From positions 1-24,158 of the forward strand of contig CAZMSZ010000078.1 of the NCBI GenBank assembly GCA_964569055.1: DNA of 24,158 nucleotides. Direction: 5' to 3'. The translations under genes were made by a program, and so were the position numbers. This document shows positions 7,020-14,985 of the stretch, one piece after another (position 1 is the stretch's first letter; every line of letters begins with the position of its first letter). The stretch is from JAWLGW01 sp964569055 (lineage in GTDB: Bacteria; Planctomycetota; J058). The notes beneath the pieces were generated by a model. The model searched no databases. It was not told where the DNA came from and saw nothing but the letters and a program-made list of their open reading frames with translations.

Positions 7020-7763
7020 TCACAGCGAAAGCCCCCCGTCGACCGTCAGCACCGCGCCGGTGACGTACCTGGCCCAGTCGCTGGCCAGGTAGACGGCGGC
7101 GTGGGCCACGTCCTCCGCGGAGCCGAACCGCGCGAGGGGGATCCGCGCGCGGACCCCCTCCTGCTGCTCGCTCGTGAGCGCGCCCGTCATGTCGGTCTCG
7201 ATGAAGCCCGGTGCGATGACGTTCGCCGTCACCCCGCGGCTGGCGAGCTCGTGGGTCAAGCTCTTGGTGAACCCGATCAGGCCGGCCTTGGAGGCGGCGT
7301 AGCCGGCCTGGCCGGCGTTGCCCGTCAGCCCCACCACGCTCGACACGTTGATCACCCGGCCGTTGCCCGACTTCATGAGCGCGCGCGCGGCCGCCTTGGT
7401 CACGCGGAACGCCCCGGTCAGGTTGACGTCGAGCACGCGCTGCCAGTCCTCCTCCTTGTGGCGGAGGAGCAGGCCGTCGCTGGTGACCCCGGCGTTGTTG
7501 ACCACGATGTCGAGCCCGCCCAGCTCCTTGACGGCCACGTTCACGGCCTGCGTGACCGCGGCCTCGTCGCGGAGGTCGACCGCCAGCGGTACGGCGGCCC
7601 GGCCCAGGGCGCGGGCCTCCTCGGCCAGCCCGTCCAGCAGGTCGGCGCGGGTGGCGACCAGGGCCAGGTCGGCGCCCTGCCGCGCGAACGCCAGCGCGAT
7701 CGCGCGGCCGATCCCGCGCGACGCCCCCGTGATCAGCGCCTTGCGCCCCGCGAGCAGCTCCAC
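7020..7763 (-). CDS. fabG: 3-oxoacyl-[acyl-carrier-protein] reductase
   Basis: NADPH-dependent reduction of 3-oxoacyl-ACP, the first reductive step of each elongation cycle. Seen: 247 residues, a classical short-chain dehydrogenase. It has the TGASRGIG cofactor loop (residues 12-19), NNAG (89-92), and catalytic S142, Y155 and K159 in the S-x12-Y-x3-K arrangement. The C-terminal GAVLTVDGGLSL is typical of FabG. The GTG start at 7763 lies one base after the fabD stop. The fab-operon position separates it from the many SDR paralogues. Confidence 0.97.
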   Translation of the reverse strand: MELLAGRKALITGASRGIGRAIALAFARQGADLALVATRADLLDGLAEEARALGRAAVPLAVDLRDEAAVTQAVNVAVKELGGLDIVVNNAGVTSDGLLLRHKEEDWQRVLDVNLTGAFRVTKAAARALMKSGNGRVINVSSVVGLTGNAGQAGYAASKAGLIGFTKSLTHELASRGVTANVIAPGFIETDMTGALTSEQQEGVRARIPLARFGSAEDVAHAAVYLASDWARYVTGAVLTVDGGLSL

Positions 7764-7764
7764 C

Positions 7765-8739
7765 TCAGGCCTCGCTCGCCGCCGTCAGGGCCTCGGCCGC
7801 GGCCTTCACGTCGGCCGCGCTCAGCACCGAGAGGCAGCTCTTCTTGCGGTCGTTCTGGCGGACGAGCCCCTTGAGGACGCCGCCCGGACCGAACTCGAAG
7901 CACTGCGCCACGCCCATGGCGAAGGCGCGGTCCATGGACTCGCGCCAGCGGACGGTGGCGCTGACCTGCCGCACCAGGAGCTCGCGGATCGCGGCGGGGT
8001 CGGCGACGTGGAGCTCGGCGGTCACGTTGGCGATCACCGGGGTCTTGGGCGCCTTCACGTCGGCGGCCGCGAGGTCCGCCGCGAGCCGCTCGCCGGCGGG
8101 CGCCATCAGGCTGGAGTGGTAGGCGCCGGCCACGTTGAGCGGGATCGTGCGCTTGGCCCCCAGCTCCTTGGCCTTGGCCACCGCCGCCTCGAGCGCCGCG
8201 GTCGCGCCCGACAGCACCACCTGCTGCGGGGCGTTGTCGTTGGCCACCCCGACGGGGCCGAGCCCGCTCCCCGCCTCGACCGCCGGACCCAGCGCGCCCG
8301 CGCCGAGGCCGAGCAGGCTCGTCATGCCCGAGGGGGTCGCCTCGCAGCACTCCTGCATGTAGCGCCCCCGCGCGATCACCAGGCGCAGCGTCTCCTCGAG
8401 CGACAGCGCGCCCGCGAACGCCAGCGCCGAGTATTCGCCCAGCGAGAGCCCCGCCGCGCAGGCGACCTCCGGCAGGCGCCCGCCCAGCTCGGCCCGCAGC
8501 GCCTCGAGCGCGGCCAGCGAGCAGACCACGATCGCGGGCTGGCTGACGTCGGTCCGGCGCAGCTCCTCCTCGGGCCCCTCGAACGAGATCCGCACCAGGT
8601 CGAACGGGACCGCCGCGTTGGCGCGGTCGTACAGCTCGCGCGCGGCCGGGTAGGCCTCGTAGAGGTCCTTGCCCATGCCGACGGCCTGGGCGCCCTGGCC
8701 GGCGAACAGGAAGGCGATCGGGGAGGTCGTCGTGGTCAT
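7765..8739 (-). CDS. fabD: Malonyl-CoA:ACP transacylase
   Basis: Transfers malonyl from CoA to ACP to supply the extender unit. Seen: 324 residues, with the oxyanion-loop motif FAGQGAQ near the N-terminus, the nucleophile elbow GLSLGE (S99), the substrate-carboxylate Arg in LVIARGRYMQ, and catalytic H208 (AGAYHSSLM). Start: the ATG at 8739 is preferred because an AGGTGA Shine-Dalgarno is correctly spaced. A GTG three codons upstream (8748) overlaps that site. The gene is 22 bases after fabH and 1 base before fabG. Confidence 0.96.
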   Translation of the reverse strand: MTTTTSPIAFLFAGQGAQAVGMGKDLYEAYPAARELYDRANAAVPFDLVRISFEGPEEELRRTDVSQPAIVVCSLAALEALRAELGGRLPEVACAAGLSLGEYSALAFAGALSLEETLRLVIARGRYMQECCEATPSGMTSLLGLGAGALGPAVEAGSGLGPVGVANDNAPQQVVLSGATAALEAAVAKAKELGAKRTIPLNVAGAYHSSLMAPAGERLAADLAAADVKAPKTPVIANVTAELHVADPAAIRELLVRQVSATVRWRESMDRAFAMGVAQCFEFGPGGVLKGLVRQNDRKKSCLSVLSAADVKAAAEALTAASEA

Positions 8740-8761
8740 TGCGCTCACCTGCCGCGGGTCG

Positions 8762-9769
8762 CTACCAGCGCACGAGGACCGAGCCCCAGCTCAGCCCGGC
8801 GCCGAACGCGAGCAGCAGCACCAGGTCGCCCTGCCGGATGTTGCCGGTGCGGACCGCCTCGTCCAGCGCGATCGCCACGCTGGCCGCCGAGGTGTTGCCG
8901 ACGCGTTCGATGTTGATCGTGCAGCGCTCGGACGCGATCCCGGCGCGCTGGCAGGCCGCGTCGAGGATGCGGAGGTTCACCTGATGCGGCACGATCGCCG
9001 CGACGTCCCCGGGGGAGACCCCGGCGTCCGCGCAGGTGTCCTGGATCAGGGACGCGAACGTCTTGACCGCGAACTTGAACGTCTCGCGCCCCTGCATGTG
9101 CACGTACTGCTGGCGCGCGGCGAGCGTCTCGGGCGTGTGCGGCCGGCGCGAGCCGCCGGCCGGGACCACCAGCACGTCCTCGTCACCGCGCAGGCCGCGC
9201 CGCTCCGCGAGGAGGTCCCCCTCCTCGGGGTCGCAGGCCGCCAGCACCGCGGCGCCCGCCCCGTCGGCGAAGATCACGGCCGTCGCCCGGTCGGTCGGGT
9301 CGGTGATCACCGACATCTTCTCGGCGCCGATCACGAGCGCGCGCTGCACCGCGCCGGCCCGCACCTGGTTCATGGCCGCCGACAGGGCGAGCACGAACCC
9401 CGAGCAGGCCGAGTTGAGGTCGTAGCCGCCGGCGCGCTCGGCCCCGAGCTCCCGCGCCACGATCGCCGCGAGCGAGGGCATGAGGAAGTCGCCGGTCATG
9501 GTGGCGCACACGATCAGGTCGAGGTCGCCCGGCTCGAGGCTGGCCGCGGCCAGCGCGTGGCGCGCGGCGGCGACCGCCATCACGCTGGCCGGCTCGTCGT
9601 CGCCGGCGAAGCGCCGCTCCGCGATCCCCGTGCGGCTGCGGATCCACTCGTCGCTGGTGTCGAGCGTCCTGGACAGCTCGGCGTTGGTGACCACCCGGGC
9701 GGGCAGGTACGACCCCGTCCCGATCACCCGCACCCCGCGCAACGTCCTGACCCGCTCTGCCGTGCTCAC
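8762..9769 (-). CDS. fabH: 3-oxoacyl-[acyl-carrier-protein] synthase III
   Basis: Starts fatty acid synthesis by condensing an acyl-CoA primer with malonyl-ACP. Seen: 335 residues with the Cys-His-Asn triad C122 (NSACSGF), H262 (PHQVN) and N292 (GNTSAAS), and the N-terminal GTGSYLP block. The GTG start at 9769 overlaps the plsX stop as GTGA, so translation is coupled. Much longer readings of this frame run back through plsX and are shadows. Primer preference (acetyl or branched) cannot be read from the sequence. Confidence 0.97.
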   Translation of the reverse strand: MSTAERVRTLRGVRVIGTGSYLPARVVTNAELSRTLDTSDEWIRSRTGIAERRFAGDDEPASVMAVAAARHALAAASLEPGDLDLIVCATMTGDFLMPSLAAIVARELGAERAGGYDLNSACSGFVLALSAAMNQVRAGAVQRALVIGAEKMSVITDPTDRATAVIFADGAGAAVLAACDPEEGDLLAERRGLRGDEDVLVVPAGGSRRPHTPETLAARQQYVHMQGRETFKFAVKTFASLIQDTCADAGVSPGDVAAIVPHQVNLRILDAACQRAGIASERCTINIERVGNTSAASVAIALDEAVRTGNIRQGDLVLLLAFGAGLSWGSVLVRW

Positions 9770-10839
9770 GCGACCCCCCGCGAGCTGGTCAGGTCCGCCA
9801 GGCGCGTCGCGATGTGCCGGTTGACCTCGTGCTGCACGAAGTCGCGCGCGGCGCGGATCGCATGCTTGATCGCCCGGGCGTCCGACCGCCCGTGCGCGAT
9901 GATCGCGCAACCATCGATCCCGAGCAACGGGGCCCCGCCGTAGGTGGTGTAGTCGCTGAACTCGTGAAGCCGGCGCAGCACGCGCTCGACGACGGCCGCC
10001 TCGGGCCCGGCCGCCGCCGCGCCCCCCCCGGCCTCGGCCGCGCTGGCCCGCTCCTCGCGATACAGCGAGGCGAGCTCCTCCATGATCGCGCGGCCGGCGC
10101 CCTCGGCCGTCTTGAGGATCGTGTTCCCCACGAACCCGCCGCAGACCACCACGTCCGCGCGCCCCTCGAAGATATGGTTCCCCTCGACCGCGCCCGCGAA
10201 CTCGATCAGCCCGCGCTGGCCCGCCTCCTCCAGCAGGGCGCGCGCCTCGCGCTGCTCGCTGCCGCCCTTGCTCTCCTCCTCGCCGATGTTGAGGAGCGCC
10301 ACCTTCGGCTGGGTCACGCCCAGCACGCCCTGGCTGTAGGCCGTGGCCATCACGGCGTACTGCACGTAGTGGTCGGGCTTCATCTGGAGGTTGGCGCCGA
10401 CGTCGCACAGGACGGTCGTGCCCGAGCGGGTCCGGAAGGCGACCGCGATCCCGGGGCGGTGCACCCCGGGCAGCAGGCGCGCCGAGAGCACGCAGCCCGC
10501 CATCACCGCGCCGGTGTTCCCGGCCGAGACCAAGGCCTGCGCCTCGCCGGCGGCCAGCCGGCGCGCGCAGACCGCGATCGAGGCGCCGGGCTTGCTGCGC
10601 AGCGCCTTGCCGGGGTGCTCGTCCATACCGATCACGTCCGGCGCGGCGACCACCTCCAGGCGGTCGGGGCGCGCGCCGCCCAGCTGCCCGATCAGGGCCT
10701 CGATCGCCTCGGGACGACCGACGAGCTGGAGCGCGACGTCGTCGTACGCCGCGAGGGCGTCGAGGGCGCCGCGTACGATGGCTTCGGGAGCGCGGTCCCC
10801 GCCCATGGCGTCGACCGCGATGGCGACGGGATCCGCCAC
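9766..10839 (-). CDS. plsX: Phosphate acyltransferase PlsX
   Basis: Converts acyl-ACP to acyl-phosphate, the donor for PlsY, linking fatty acid and phospholipid synthesis at the membrane surface. Seen: 357 residues beginning MADPVAIAVDAMGGDRAPE, the PlsX signature. Conserved internal blocks are SAGNTGA, GANLQMKPDHYVQYA, LLNIGEEESKG and FVGNTILKT. The C-terminal region has YGGAPLLGIDG and HGRSDARAI. It is slightly longer than average because of an Ala/Gly-rich insert at about residue 265. The GTG start directly abuts the rpmF stop (TAG GTG) with GGAG just before it, and its end overlaps fabH. Confidence 0.97.
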   Translation of the reverse strand: MADPVAIAVDAMGGDRAPEAIVRGALDALAAYDDVALQLVGRPEAIEALIGQLGGARPDRLEVVAAPDVIGMDEHPGKALRSKPGASIAVCARRLAAGEAQALVSAGNTGAVMAGCVLSARLLPGVHRPGIAVAFRTRSGTTVLCDVGANLQMKPDHYVQYAVMATAYSQGVLGVTQPKVALLNIGEEESKGGSEQREARALLEEAGQRGLIEFAGAVEGNHIFEGRADVVVCGGFVGNTILKTAEGAGRAIMEELASLYREERASAAEAGGGAAAAGPEAAVVERVLRRLHEFSDYTTYGGAPLLGIDGCAIIAHGRSDARAIKHAIRAARDFVQHEVNRHIATRLADLTSSRGVA

Positions 10840-11028
10840 CTACTCCGACTCGGCCTCCACGTTGAGGACGGCGCGGTCACGGTAGTGACCGCACGTGTCG
10901 CACACCGTGTGCGGCCGGCGGGAGGTCCCGCACCGGGGACAAGCCGAGAGCTGGAGCGGGCGGAGCGCGTCGTGGCTCCTCCGCATCCGGACCCGGCTGT
11001 GAGACTTACGCTTTCTGGGGACTGCCAC
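10840..11028 (-). CDS. rpmF: 50S ribosomal protein L32
   Basis: Component of the large ribosomal subunit. Seen: 62 residues, beginning MAVPRKRKSHSRVRMRRSHD, with a zinc ribbon of two CxxC pairs (CPRCG and CDTCG), the zinc-binding (C+) form. The GTG start at 11028 has AGGAG about 7 bases upstream. It is the first gene of the fab operon, a widespread arrangement that links ribosome and lipid synthesis. The DUF177/YceD gene often found just before rpmF is absent here. Confidence 0.97.
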   Translation of the reverse strand: MAVPRKRKSHSRVRMRRSHDALRPLQLSACPRCGTSRRPHTVCDTCGHYRDRAVLNVEAESE

Positions 11029-11057
11029 TGCACGACTCCTGCTGAGGAGAGCGCGGG

Positions 11058-11085
11058 ATTATAGGCGCGGTTTTTGAGAGGTCAA
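11058..11085 (-). promoter_or_regulatory. Sigma-70-type promoter of the rpmF-plsX-fab operon
   Basis: On the minus strand, TTGACC (11080-11085) and a perfect TATAAT (11058-11063) are separated by 16 bases containing an A5 run. This is the closest match to a housekeeping promoter in the window and stands out from the GC-rich surroundings. Transcription should begin near 11051, giving a leader of about 22 bases with the AGGAG site of rpmF. Confidence 0.85.
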
Positions 11086-11126
11086 ACGTCCGGGGGAGAG
11101 CCGCGGCGCCCTGCCGGCGGTGGGCC

Positions 11127-11171
11127 CTACCCAGGGTCGGGGGGCGGCGCTACCCAGGCTCGGGGGCGGCG
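11127..11171. repeat. Tandem duplication (23 + 22 bp) upstream of the cysteine-cluster gene
   Basis: Two adjacent copies begin CTACCCAGG and end CGGCG (11127-11149 and 11150-11171). They differ by one G-to-C change and one missing G. Each copy holds TACCCA, resembling the TACCCT hexamer that precedes the gene at 11193. This is a recent duplication in the divergent promoter region; any function is unknown. Confidence 0.75.
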
Positions 11172-11180
11172 GGCTTGCGT

Positions 11181-11186
11181 TACCCT
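11181..11186 (+). promoter_or_regulatory. Candidate -10 element (TACCCT) of the cysteine-cluster gene
   Basis: TACCCT lies 6 bases before the preferred GTG start at 11193 and there is no Shine-Dalgarno, consistent with a leaderless message. The same hexamer precedes the VOC-family gene on the other strand (12179-12184). No -35 is recognised. Confidence 0.3.
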
Positions 11187-11192
11187 CCCCGA

Positions 11193-11669
11193 GTGGCCCG
11201 CCGCGAGCTCCCGCGTCACCAGGTCCGCCCCGACCTGTTCCCCGCTGCGCCCCCGCAGCGGGCCTGCGGGGAGTGCACCGCCTGCTGCACCGTCTACTAC
11301 GTCGACGGCCTGTGGCCCGAGTCGCCGCGCTGGGAGGCCTGTCCGCACGCGCGCGGCGGCTGCGGGATCTACCCGCGGCGCCCGGAGAGCTGCCGGGTCT
11401 TCCGCTGCATGTGGCTCGACGGCTGGGGCGAGGAGGCCGACCGCCCCGATCGCCTCGGCCTGGTGCTCGACTTCGCCCCGCCTCGCCCCAGGATCGCGAC
11501 CCGCGCCACGATCACCGCGATCGAGACCGCGCCGGCGAGCGCGCAGGGGGAGGCCGCCCGCGGGCGCCTGCGCGAGCTGGCGCCGAGGATCCGCACCTTG
11601 CTGGTGCCGTTCGGCGCCAAGGGCCTCGACAACTTCGGCCGCGAGGTCACCCCGGAGGCGGCCTCATAG
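11193..11669 (+). CDS. YkgJ-like protein with CxxCxxCC metal-cluster motif
   Basis: Seen: 158 residues with C25-x2-C28-x2-C31-C32 (CGECTACC), then C50, C57, C67 and C72. The spacing CPHARGGCGIY...ESCRVFRC is characteristic of the YkgJ/UPF0153 zinc- or iron-chelating family. Known: the molecular role is unestablished, though members are often described as Fe-S or Zn binding. Start: the GTG at 11193 is chosen because TACCCT sits just upstream. A TTG at 11175 would add six residues and overlap the hexamer. The C-terminal half is less conserved and basic/acidic mixed, with no membrane segment. It converges with the VOC gene, the stops being only a base apart. Confidence 0.82.
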   Translation: MARRELPRHQVRPDLFPAAPPQRACGECTACCTVYYVDGLWPESPRWEACPHARGGCGIYPRRPESCRVFRCMWLDGWGEEADRPDRLGLVLDFAPPRPRIATRATITAIETAPASAQGEAARGRLRELAPRIRTLLVPFGAKGLDNFGREVTPEAAS

Positions 11670-11670
11670 C

Positions 11671-12156
11671 CTAACGCCCCTGGTAGGCGGCCCGCAGCGG
11701 CGCGATCTCCAGCTTGACCATGGAGAGCATGGCGGTCGCCACGCGCGCGGCCTTCTCGCGGTCGGGGTCGGCGAGCATGTCCTCCAGCTCGGCCGGCGCG
11801 ATCTGCCAGCACACGCCCCAGCGGTCGCGGAGCCAGCCGCAGGCCTCGACCTGCCCGCCGCCCGCGAGGAACGCGTCCCAGTAGCGGTCGAGCTCGGCCT
11901 GGTCCTCGCACCTCACCATGAACGAGATCGCGTGGTTGAACGGGTCGAGCGGCCCGGACGCGAACCCGACGAACGCCTGCCCGAACAGGGTGAAGTCGAC
12001 CACCTTGACCGATCCCGCCGGCCCGCTCGGCGTCTCGACCGGCAGCGTCGTCACGCGGTCGATCCGCGAGTCGGGGAAGGTCGAGACGTAGAAGGCCGCG
12101 GCCTCCTCCGCCTCCGCGGCGTACCACAGGTGAGGAGTGATCTTCTGAATGGACAT
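11671..12156 (-). CDS. VOC-superfamily protein, PhnB/3-demethylubiquinone methyltransferase-like
   Basis: Seen: 161 residues starting MSIQKITPHLWY, with AEEAAAFYVSTFPDSRI, a GFASGP segment, NHAISFMVRCEDQAELDRYWDAF and GWLRDRWGVCWQIAP. This order is typical of the small glyoxalase-fold proteins annotated PhnB or 3-dmu-9 methyltransferase (PF06983 type). Known: the fold binds metal or small molecules, and despite the family name most members are not methyltransferases. The ATG at 12156 has GAGG nearby. TACCCT on the minus strand (12179-12184) could be its -10, giving a leader of about 15 bases. The substrate cannot be predicted. Confidence 0.85.
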   Translation of the reverse strand: MSIQKITPHLWYAAEAEEAAAFYVSTFPDSRIDRVTTLPVETPSGPAGSVKVVDFTLFGQAFVGFASGPLDPFNHAISFMVRCEDQAELDRYWDAFLAGGGQVEACGWLRDRWGVCWQIAPAELEDMLADPDREKAARVATAMLSMVKLEIAPLRAAYQGR

Positions 12157-12268
12157 GGGGACCTCGGGTGGGGCGCCGAGGGTAGCGCAGGGGTGGGACC
12201 GCCGCTCCGCCTCCCTGCGCCGTGAGCCTCACGCCTGCTGGGTCGTGCGGCGACCCCGGCCGACCGCG

Positions 12269-12274
12269 TAGAAT
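12269..12274 (+). promoter_or_regulatory. Candidate -10 element (TAGAAT) of the radical SAM-membrane protein operon
   Basis: TAGAAT lies 14 bases before the ATG at 12289, predicting a leader of only about 8 bases with no Shine-Dalgarno. The -35 region is weak (TGCGGC at 17-bp spacing). Confidence 0.4.
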
Positions 12275-12288
12275 CTCGCCGAGCCGCC

Positions 12289-13596
12289 ATGCCGCACGTC
12301 GCGTTCGTCCCGCTGGTCGGCGCGCGGGTCCGCCATGAGCGGGTGCGCGCGCTCGGCATGACCCTCCCCGACCTGCGCCGGCGCGGCGCGGCGATCGAGG
12401 CGCTCCCCGCGCTGGGCCTGTTGACCCTGGCGGGCCTCACGCCGGAGGACTGGTCGCGGAGCTGGCACGACGACTGCCACCCCTGCGACGCCCTGCTCGA
12501 GCGGATCCTCGCCCAGCGCCCCACGCTGGTCGCGATCTCGGCCCTGACCGCCTCGATCGAGCTGGCGTACGGCGTGGCGGACCGGCTGCGCGAGCGCGGC
12601 GCGCGGGTCGTCCTGGGAGGGCTCCACGTCACGGCCCTCCCCGACGAGGCCGCGCGCCACTCCGACGCGGTGGTGGTGGGCGAGGGCGAGCCGGTGTGGC
12701 TCGACCTCCTGCGCGACGCCGAGCGCGGCGCGCTGCGCCCGCGCTATCAGGCGAGCTGCCCGTTCGACCTCGCGGCCGCGCCGCTCCCGGCCTACGAGCT
12801 GCTCGGCGGGCCGCGCCCGCGCTTCACCTTGCAGACCCAGCGCGGCTGCCCGTTCGCGTGCGAGTTCTGCGCGGCGAGCCGGGTGCTCGGGCCGTTCCGC
12901 GAGAAGCCGCTGGCGCGGATCGAGGCGGAGCTGGTCGCGATCGCGGCCCGCGACCCGCGCCCGCGGATCGAGCTCGCCGACGACAACACCTTCGCCGGCC
13001 GGCGCGACGCGCCCGCGCTCCTGCGCGCGCTCGGCGGCGCGAACGCGCGCTGGTTCACCGAGTCCGACTGGCGCCTCGGCGAGCGCCCCGAGGCGCTCGA
13101 CGCGCTCGCCGACTCGGGCTGCGCGCAGGTGCTCGTGGGGGTGGAGTCGCTCGCCCCGCGCCACGCCGGCCTGGGGCGCAAGGCGGCCGAGCTGCCCCGC
13201 GTGGTCGCCGCGCTCGAGGCGATCCAGGCCCGCGGCGTGGCCGTGAACGGCTGCTTCGTGGTCGGCGCCGACGGCGAGACCCACGAGTCGCTCGCGGCGC
13301 TGCAGGCGTTCTTGCTCGAGGCCCCGTTCGCCGAGCTGCAGGTCACGCTCCAGACGCCGTTCCCCGGCTCCCCCCTCCACCGCCGCCTGGCGCACGAGGG
13401 GCGCCTGCTCGAAGGGCGCGGCTGGGACCACTACACTCTGTTCGACGTGACCTACCGCCCCGACCGCATGAGCCCGGGCGAGCTGGAGCAGGCGTTCCAC
13501 GCGCTGGTGGCCGCGGTGTTCGCGCCCGGCCCCTCGGCCCGCCGGGCCGCGATCCGGCGCGAGCTGCAGCGGCGGCGCCGAGGAGGAGAGCCATGA
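12289..13596 (+). CDS. B12-binding-domain radical SAM protein
   Basis: Seen: 435 residues. The N-terminal ~140 residues resemble a Rossmann-like cobalamin-binding domain (VAISALTASIELAYGVADRL, VVLGGLHVTALPDEA, GEGEPVW) but lack the DxHxxG base ligand. The radical SAM core has C187-x3-C191-x2-C194 (RGCPFACEFCAAS). Later blocks LADDNTFAGRR, WFTESDW and VLVGVESL match the group with the DUF4070-like C-terminal region. Known: such enzymes carry out methylations, ring contractions or other radical chemistry; the substrate here is unknown. Start: the ATG at 12289 is the first residue of the conserved HVAFVPL strand. The stop overlaps the next ATG (ATGA), so the two proteins are co-translated. Confidence 0.92.
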   Translation: MPHVAFVPLVGARVRHERVRALGMTLPDLRRRGAAIEALPALGLLTLAGLTPEDWSRSWHDDCHPCDALLERILAQRPTLVAISALTASIELAYGVADRLRERGARVVLGGLHVTALPDEAARHSDAVVVGEGEPVWLDLLRDAERGALRPRYQASCPFDLAAAPLPAYELLGGPRPRFTLQTQRGCPFACEFCAASRVLGPFREKPLARIEAELVAIAARDPRPRIELADDNTFAGRRDAPALLRALGGANARWFTESDWRLGERPEALDALADSGCAQVLVGVESLAPRHAGLGRKAAELPRVVAALEAIQARGVAVNGCFVVGADGETHESLAALQAFLLEAPFAELQVTLQTPFPGSPLHRRLAHEGRLLEGRGWDHYTLFDVTYRPDRMSPGELEQAFHALVAAVFAPGPSARRAAIRRELQRRRRGGEP

Positions 13597-14984
13597 GCGA
13601 CGCCGAGCCCGCCGGCGATCCGCCCGCGAGCGAGGAGCCCGCGGCCAAGCCGACCCCGTCTTGGCGTGTGGCCGCGCCCGACCCGCGACCTGCACCCGCC
13701 GGGCCGCTGCCCGACCCGGGCCCCTTCCAGGCCGCCGACCTTTGGCGCGTGCTGGTAGGCGACGCGGACGCGATCCGCCGCGCCGCGGCCGACCCGCGCG
13801 CGGTGTGGATCGCGGGGCTGCTCGTGCTCTCGGCGGCGCTCGGGCGCGAGTACGACGGCGAGTACCTGCTGGCCGAGCCCTGGCACCTCGCGATCTCGCC
13901 GGGCGCGTCGTTCCTGGTCGCGTTCGTGATCTACCTGGGCGTGCGGTCGGTCGGCCCCTGGTCCGGCGGGCCCTGGCCGCGGCTCCTCCCGGGGTTCCGC
14001 CAGTTCCTGACCCTGTTCTGGCTGACCGCGCCCCTGGCCTGGGTCTACGCGGTCCCCTACGAGCGGCTCCTCTCGCCCGAGGCCGCGGTCACGCTCAACC
14101 TCTCCTCGCTGGGGCTCGTCGCGGCCTGGCGCGTCGTGCTGACGGTCCGCGTGGTCAACGTGCTGTTCGGCGCGCCGCTCCTCCAGGCGATCGCGCCCGT
14201 CCTGCTCGTGAGCGACGTGCTGGCGCTGTTCGCGCTCCAAATGCTCCCGTTCCCGATCATCACGATCATGGGTGGGGTCCGCCTCGCCCCGCACGAGCAG
14301 GTCCTGCAGTCGATCGCCCTGACGATCCTGCTCTCGGGCCTGCTCACGCTCCCGGTGTGGGGCCTGGGCTGGCTCGTCCTCGCGTCCGCCAAGCTCGCGG
14401 CGCGGTGGCGCGGCACCCTGCCGGCGCCGCGTGCCTCGGCCGAGGTGCCGGCGCGGCCCTGGCCGCGCGGCCCGCTCGGCGCGGCCGTGGGCGCGCTGGC
14501 GGTCGGCCTGGCGCTGCTTCCCTTCGCCCAGCCCGAGCAGCGCCTGCGCTGGCAGGTCCAGGCCGCGCTGGGCGAAGGCCGCCCACACGACGCGATCGGC
14601 CTGCTCGCGCAGCACCCGCGAGCGGCGTTCCCGCCGCAGTGGGTCCCTTCGCTGCCGCGCAGCTACGGCTACACCCAGCTCGGGCCGCTGTTGACGCTGC
14701 TCGAGGCGGCCGTCGCGGACGCGCGGACCCCCGAGTGGGCCCTGCTCCACTGGGAGGAGCAGCTCGGCCGCCATATCGACCTCAGGCGCGGCTTTCGCTT
14801 CCAAGAGCCCGAGCGCAGCCGCGTGCTGCGCCTCCTGCTCCGGCTCCCGCGCGGCGTGGCGCTGGCGAGCGAGCACACCGGCGCGATCGCAGGCCTCGTC
14901 CAGCGGGCGCACGAAGACCCCGACCTCGACCGGGTCGCCCTCCGCGAGCTGCTCGCGCGGCTCGAAGCCGCCGAGGAGCGCTGA
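13593..14984 (+). CDS. Multi-pass membrane protein of unknown function
   Basis: No family recognised. Seen: 463 residues. It starts with a Pro/Ala-rich cytoplasmic-looking leader of about 45 residues, then about five or six hydrophobic segments (for example VWIAGLLVLSAALG, FLVAFVIYLGVRSV, FLTLFWLTAPLAWVYAV, APVLLVSDVLALFALQML, LLSGLLTLPVWGLGWLVLAS, AVGALAVGLALLPFA). A soluble C-terminal domain of about 150 residues follows, rich in Leu, Arg and Glu, which might be alpha-helical repeats. The ATG at 13593 overlaps the radical SAM stop and has GAGGAGAG upstream. Coupling suggests a shared pathway with the radical SAM enzyme. The 3' end is one base from the convergent PAQR-like gene. Confidence 0.8.
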   Translation: MSDAEPAGDPPASEEPAAKPTPSWRVAAPDPRPAPAGPLPDPGPFQAADLWRVLVGDADAIRRAAADPRAVWIAGLLVLSAALGREYDGEYLLAEPWHLAISPGASFLVAFVIYLGVRSVGPWSGGPWPRLLPGFRQFLTLFWLTAPLAWVYAVPYERLLSPEAAVTLNLSSLGLVAAWRVVLTVRVVNVLFGAPLLQAIAPVLLVSDVLALFALQMLPFPIITIMGGVRLAPHEQVLQSIALTILLSGLLTLPVWGLGWLVLASAKLAARWRGTLPAPRASAEVPARPWPRGPLGAAVGALAVGLALLPFAQPEQRLRWQVQAALGEGRPHDAIGLLAQHPRAAFPPQWVPSLPRSYGYTQLGPLLTLLEAAVADARTPEWALLHWEEQLGRHIDLRRGFRFQEPERSRVLRLLLRLPRGVALASEHTGAIAGLVQRAHEDPDLDRVALRELLARLEAAEER

Positions 14985-14985
14985 G

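Noticed and set aside
12229..13695. Minus-strand frame opposite the radical SAM gene
   Set aside because: The plus strand has the CxxxCxxC motif and conserved blocks. The antisense product is compositionally biased only.
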